The translations under genes and the position numbers were made by a program. The notes below the pieces were generated by a model that saw nothing but the letters and a program-made list of their open reading frames with translations, was not told the origin of the DNA and made no database searches. This document shows, piece by piece, positions 61,445-64,000 of a DNA stretch of 64,000 nucleotides. The stretch is from Chionis minor (lineage: Eukaryota > Chordata > Aves > Charadriiformes > Chionididae), in contig VZSF01008496.1 in assembly GCA_013398295.1 (NCBI GenBank), forward strand, positions 62,001 to 126,000, written 5' to 3'. Within the stretch, counting starts at the first letter, position 1. Every line of letters starts with the position of its first letter.

Positions 61445-64000
61445 GCCCAGATATCACTGATCTCCATAAAGGCGTGGGCTCTCATTAAAGGTTTATGAAG
61501 AAGTTAACAAAATACAACCCACAGTGCTGTGTCAGGACTGCGCTTTGAAGAGTGAGGGAAAGGTAGTTTTCTGAGTAGTACCATTCCTGCGGCACTGGGA
61601 ATCCCCACTAACCATAGTTCTGGCTGAAGTGCCTTGGCTTTTAGGGCTGCCTGGGACGTACGTCCCAGGAGATGGCTTTGAGTCATAAGGTTTTGATTTG
61701 CACCCACTGTTGGTTTCACAGTATCGCTTTGCAATTTACAGAAACCTTAACAAAATCTTTGTCAGTAAAATAAGAAAATCTTAACAGGCTTATAGAACTG
61801 TAATAAAATAAAAACTAGAAAATACAGATTTGTTTTTCTGTTAAAGGCTGGCTTGCCAGGGTAGCATATAAAGTTTTCAGTGAAATTCAATTGTTCGTTT
61901 ACCGGTGAGCACCTCTGTCTGCCTGATAGCAAGTCTCCTCAGCATGTAAAGAATGTTTATCATCAACTGTCTTGGGCATATATAGTTGTTTTCCTAACAG
62001 GAAAAAAGAATTTTTTTTTCCCCATTTAGTCTTCTTGGAGATAATCTGTAGTGCTCAGGTTTTAATATTGATTATTCTTTCAGCTATTCCACACTGAAGC
62101 TTTTTCCCATTCCTGTGAGGGAGTGGAGGTGCGGCTTTGAAGATCAGTTTGACAATTTCTGCACTGGCCTTTATGGGTACCGAGAGAAATTACATTTGAG
62201 CAAAACATCAGTGGGTGTTTTGGAAAGGAGGAAAAGGAAAAAAGCTCTTTTGGAAAAGAGTTTGGCTTGTCTCTTGCTCTAAGTCTGTTGCTACATTACC
62301 TGCTCGGTGTTAGTAAAGCCTGGACTCCCCTACCCTCAGCAGAGACACCTCGTTTCTGTTGCAGGAAAAGAGGAATCACACAAAACTGTCAGCCTCTGTC
62401 TGCTCATAACGTGCTGTATTTGTAGAAATCCTGCCCAGCTCTAAGCAATGACTTCAAGCTTGCGTTGGTCGCTTCTGCCTTTCAGTCATTTTCAAGTGTA
62501 TTTTGGGTAAGATGCCAGCTTCAGTGTTTCTCTTTGTATGAATCAGACCTGGGAAGGGGAATAGCATTACTGTAGATGGGAACAGGGAACAGTGGCAGTT
62601 AGGGCAAGAAGATTGTTATTTGCTCTTTATCTTAAAATGAAAAAATGATCTTTGGACATCTTTGGAGAACTGGAGCTGCTAAAGATCATGTCTATTACTA
62701 AAGCTGAATTGGTGAAAGACTTGTTATTTACTGTGAGGAAAATTAGCTAATTTTCAATTGACAGCCCTTTAATTCTTTCCATTTCCATGATTTCTGAGGT
62801 TGATTTTGATAAAGCATTGTTACGAAGAAGAGTAGTTTAGAAAATTGTTTGGGTTAGTTTCTTAGTAGCTTCTAAGAATCAAAGTATTTGGCAGTGGTTT
62901 AGGGAAGCAATAGATAACCTGAAAGCTTCAGTGAGTACTGTGTAACCCTTTGTCACCAAAATAATATATTGTTTTTCTACTGGTGTTCGCAGTAGCAGGT
63001 GAAATACTTTGGCTGGAGAGAAAGACAAGAAAAACTTCCTAATTTATTTTGTAATTGAAACTGAACCCTCCCTCAAATGGATATATTTTGACTAAGTGGG
63101 GATCAGTTCTTTCTTCATAATCCAGTTGGTGGATGGATTATAAAAGACGAAATCAAGGAAAAGTTCAGAAAAAGTGTATTTCATTTAGGGACTTCATTCT
63201 TGAAGTCTTTTCCCTGTGATAGAGTTTATATTCTACTTGGATTTCGCAGTATTGCATAAAGGAAGCTTAGAAAACACGGGTCACGTTTTTGTCAATGTCA
63301 TTTGCACACAGTTCTAAGCTTTCTGAAGTATTGAGAAATAGGTCGCTTCCCCAGAATTCAGCAGTTAGTTTTCATGTTTAGTGGAGCTGAAGGTTAGGAA
63401 AAATTTCAAAGCCTCTTTTGTTTTTCTTTTTTAAGCCATTATTCAACCTTGAAATGAAAACTCAGTCACTAAACTATGCTAAATAGCTCATTTCCCTAGT
63501 TTGCTGATTGAGCTAAATGGCCTTTGGAGATATTTATGAAGATGACTTACCTTTCTCTTATATACAACAGTCATGCTCCCTCATCCATGTAATAGAAACA
63601 AGAGAAACTCAGGCGTAAGATTTTCTCAGTCAGAAATGGTTTAGCTGTTTTTGCACTAAATTTAGAGTTTTAATCTGAGACCGGAGTTTTACATTTTAGA
63701 ATGAATCATTAGATTAATTTTTTTCCTAAGAATTTGACCTAATAAAAGCAACATACACAGTGGGAGAAAGTGGGATTCTTATGAACAGGAAGACTTCAGC
63801 TGTATTACATTTATGTGACCTCCGTAATTCTGTACGCAAAGAAAGGGACGAGCGTCTCTTCCCGTGCTCTGCTACTGCTGGAGGACGGGGGAGTTAGTTA
63901 GGGGCCCGCGGAGCCACGCTGGGGACGGTGATGTGGCCAAAGTCTCTCTACCCGGCTAACAGTAATGCTAAAATAAACTTTCCTGTATGGAGGGACTGTG
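61445..64000. other. Unannotated DNA; GC-rich end patch
   Basis: A minus-strand 76-codon frame (61504-61734) surrounds the palindrome at 61650 and lacks convincing splice sites. From about 63836 to 63960 the sequence becomes GC- and CpG-rich (GGGGCCCGCGGAGCC), which may be the edge of a further feature beyond the window. Nothing else is recognised. Confidence 0.4.
61650..61669. repeat. Perfect 20-bp palindrome
   Basis: CCTGGGACGTACGTCCCAGG is identical to its reverse complement, with no spacer. It contains two overlapping ACGT cores, the centre of CREB/ATF and bHLH-PAS type sites, within GGGACGTACGTCCC. Confidence 0.97.

Noticed and set aside
1..64000. CRISPR arrays, rRNA, tRNA, insertion sequences, operons
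   Set aside because: No regularly spaced repeats, no tRNA-like folds with intact boxes, and no prokaryotic gene structure. The composition and CR1 elements indicate a bird-like nuclear genome.

Overview
This window reads as nuclear DNA from an amniote, most likely a bird. The evidence is a set of CR1-clade LINE fragments with the typical CR1 3' end (reverse complement beginning AATCATAGAA), a CR1 tail grown into a pentanucleotide array, otherwise sparse repeats, an AT-rich single-copy background (about 60% AT by eye), and low CpG. There are no bacterial-style operons, ribosome binding sites, rRNAs, tRNAs, CRISPR arrays or phage genes. One ambiguous base (N at 34714) beside a 24-bp poly(A) run points to a draft assembly. 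The species and chromosome cannot be told from the sequence.

No gene can be named with confidence. The longest open frames are 142, 136 and 128 codons, about what chance gives in 64 kb of AT-rich DNA read in six frames, and none matches a protein family I recognise. The window is best described as intronic or intergenic sequence. A few stretches combine an open frame with splice signals and locally raised CpG. I list these as candidate exons at low confidence: 21331-21502 (+), 58575-58665 (+), 60507-60709 (-) and 61202-61403 (+, with a nearby AATAAA). They do not form one clear gene model. In lines sampled by eye across much of the window the plus strand carries more G than C and more T than A. 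That is the known sign of transcription-linked strand asymmetry and would fit an intron of a plus-strand gene.

Layout. 0-8 kb: mostly unique DNA, a short CR1 scrap (937-1004) and a possible MIR-type SINE (5326-5415). 8.4-8.9 kb: an old, internally deleted CR1-clade LINE on + that keeps part of the reverse transcriptase and the 3' end. 14.2-14.5 kb: a CR1 3' end on -. 15.8-16.0 kb: a regulatory-looking block with an inverted MEIS/TGIF-type TGACAG pair. 16.4-17.7 kb: A/C-rich and AT-rich low-complexity DNA and a decayed palindromic repeat. 21.3 kb: candidate Cys-rich exon. 30.9-31.1 kb: a perfect (AGGAT)21 array joined to a CR1 end. 34.7 kb: poly(A) and N. 39.1-39.5 kb: possible tRNA-derived SINE, a 27-bp nearly pure G tract and a hairpin. 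41.6-45.5 kb: two pyrimidine-rich blocks against the general skew. 48.4-54.0 kb: a small microsatellite and two short tandem duplications. 57.9-61.7 kb: a palindromic repeat scrap, three candidate exons and a perfect 20-bp palindrome. The remaining stretches hold nothing I can identify. I found no new multi-gene biological system.
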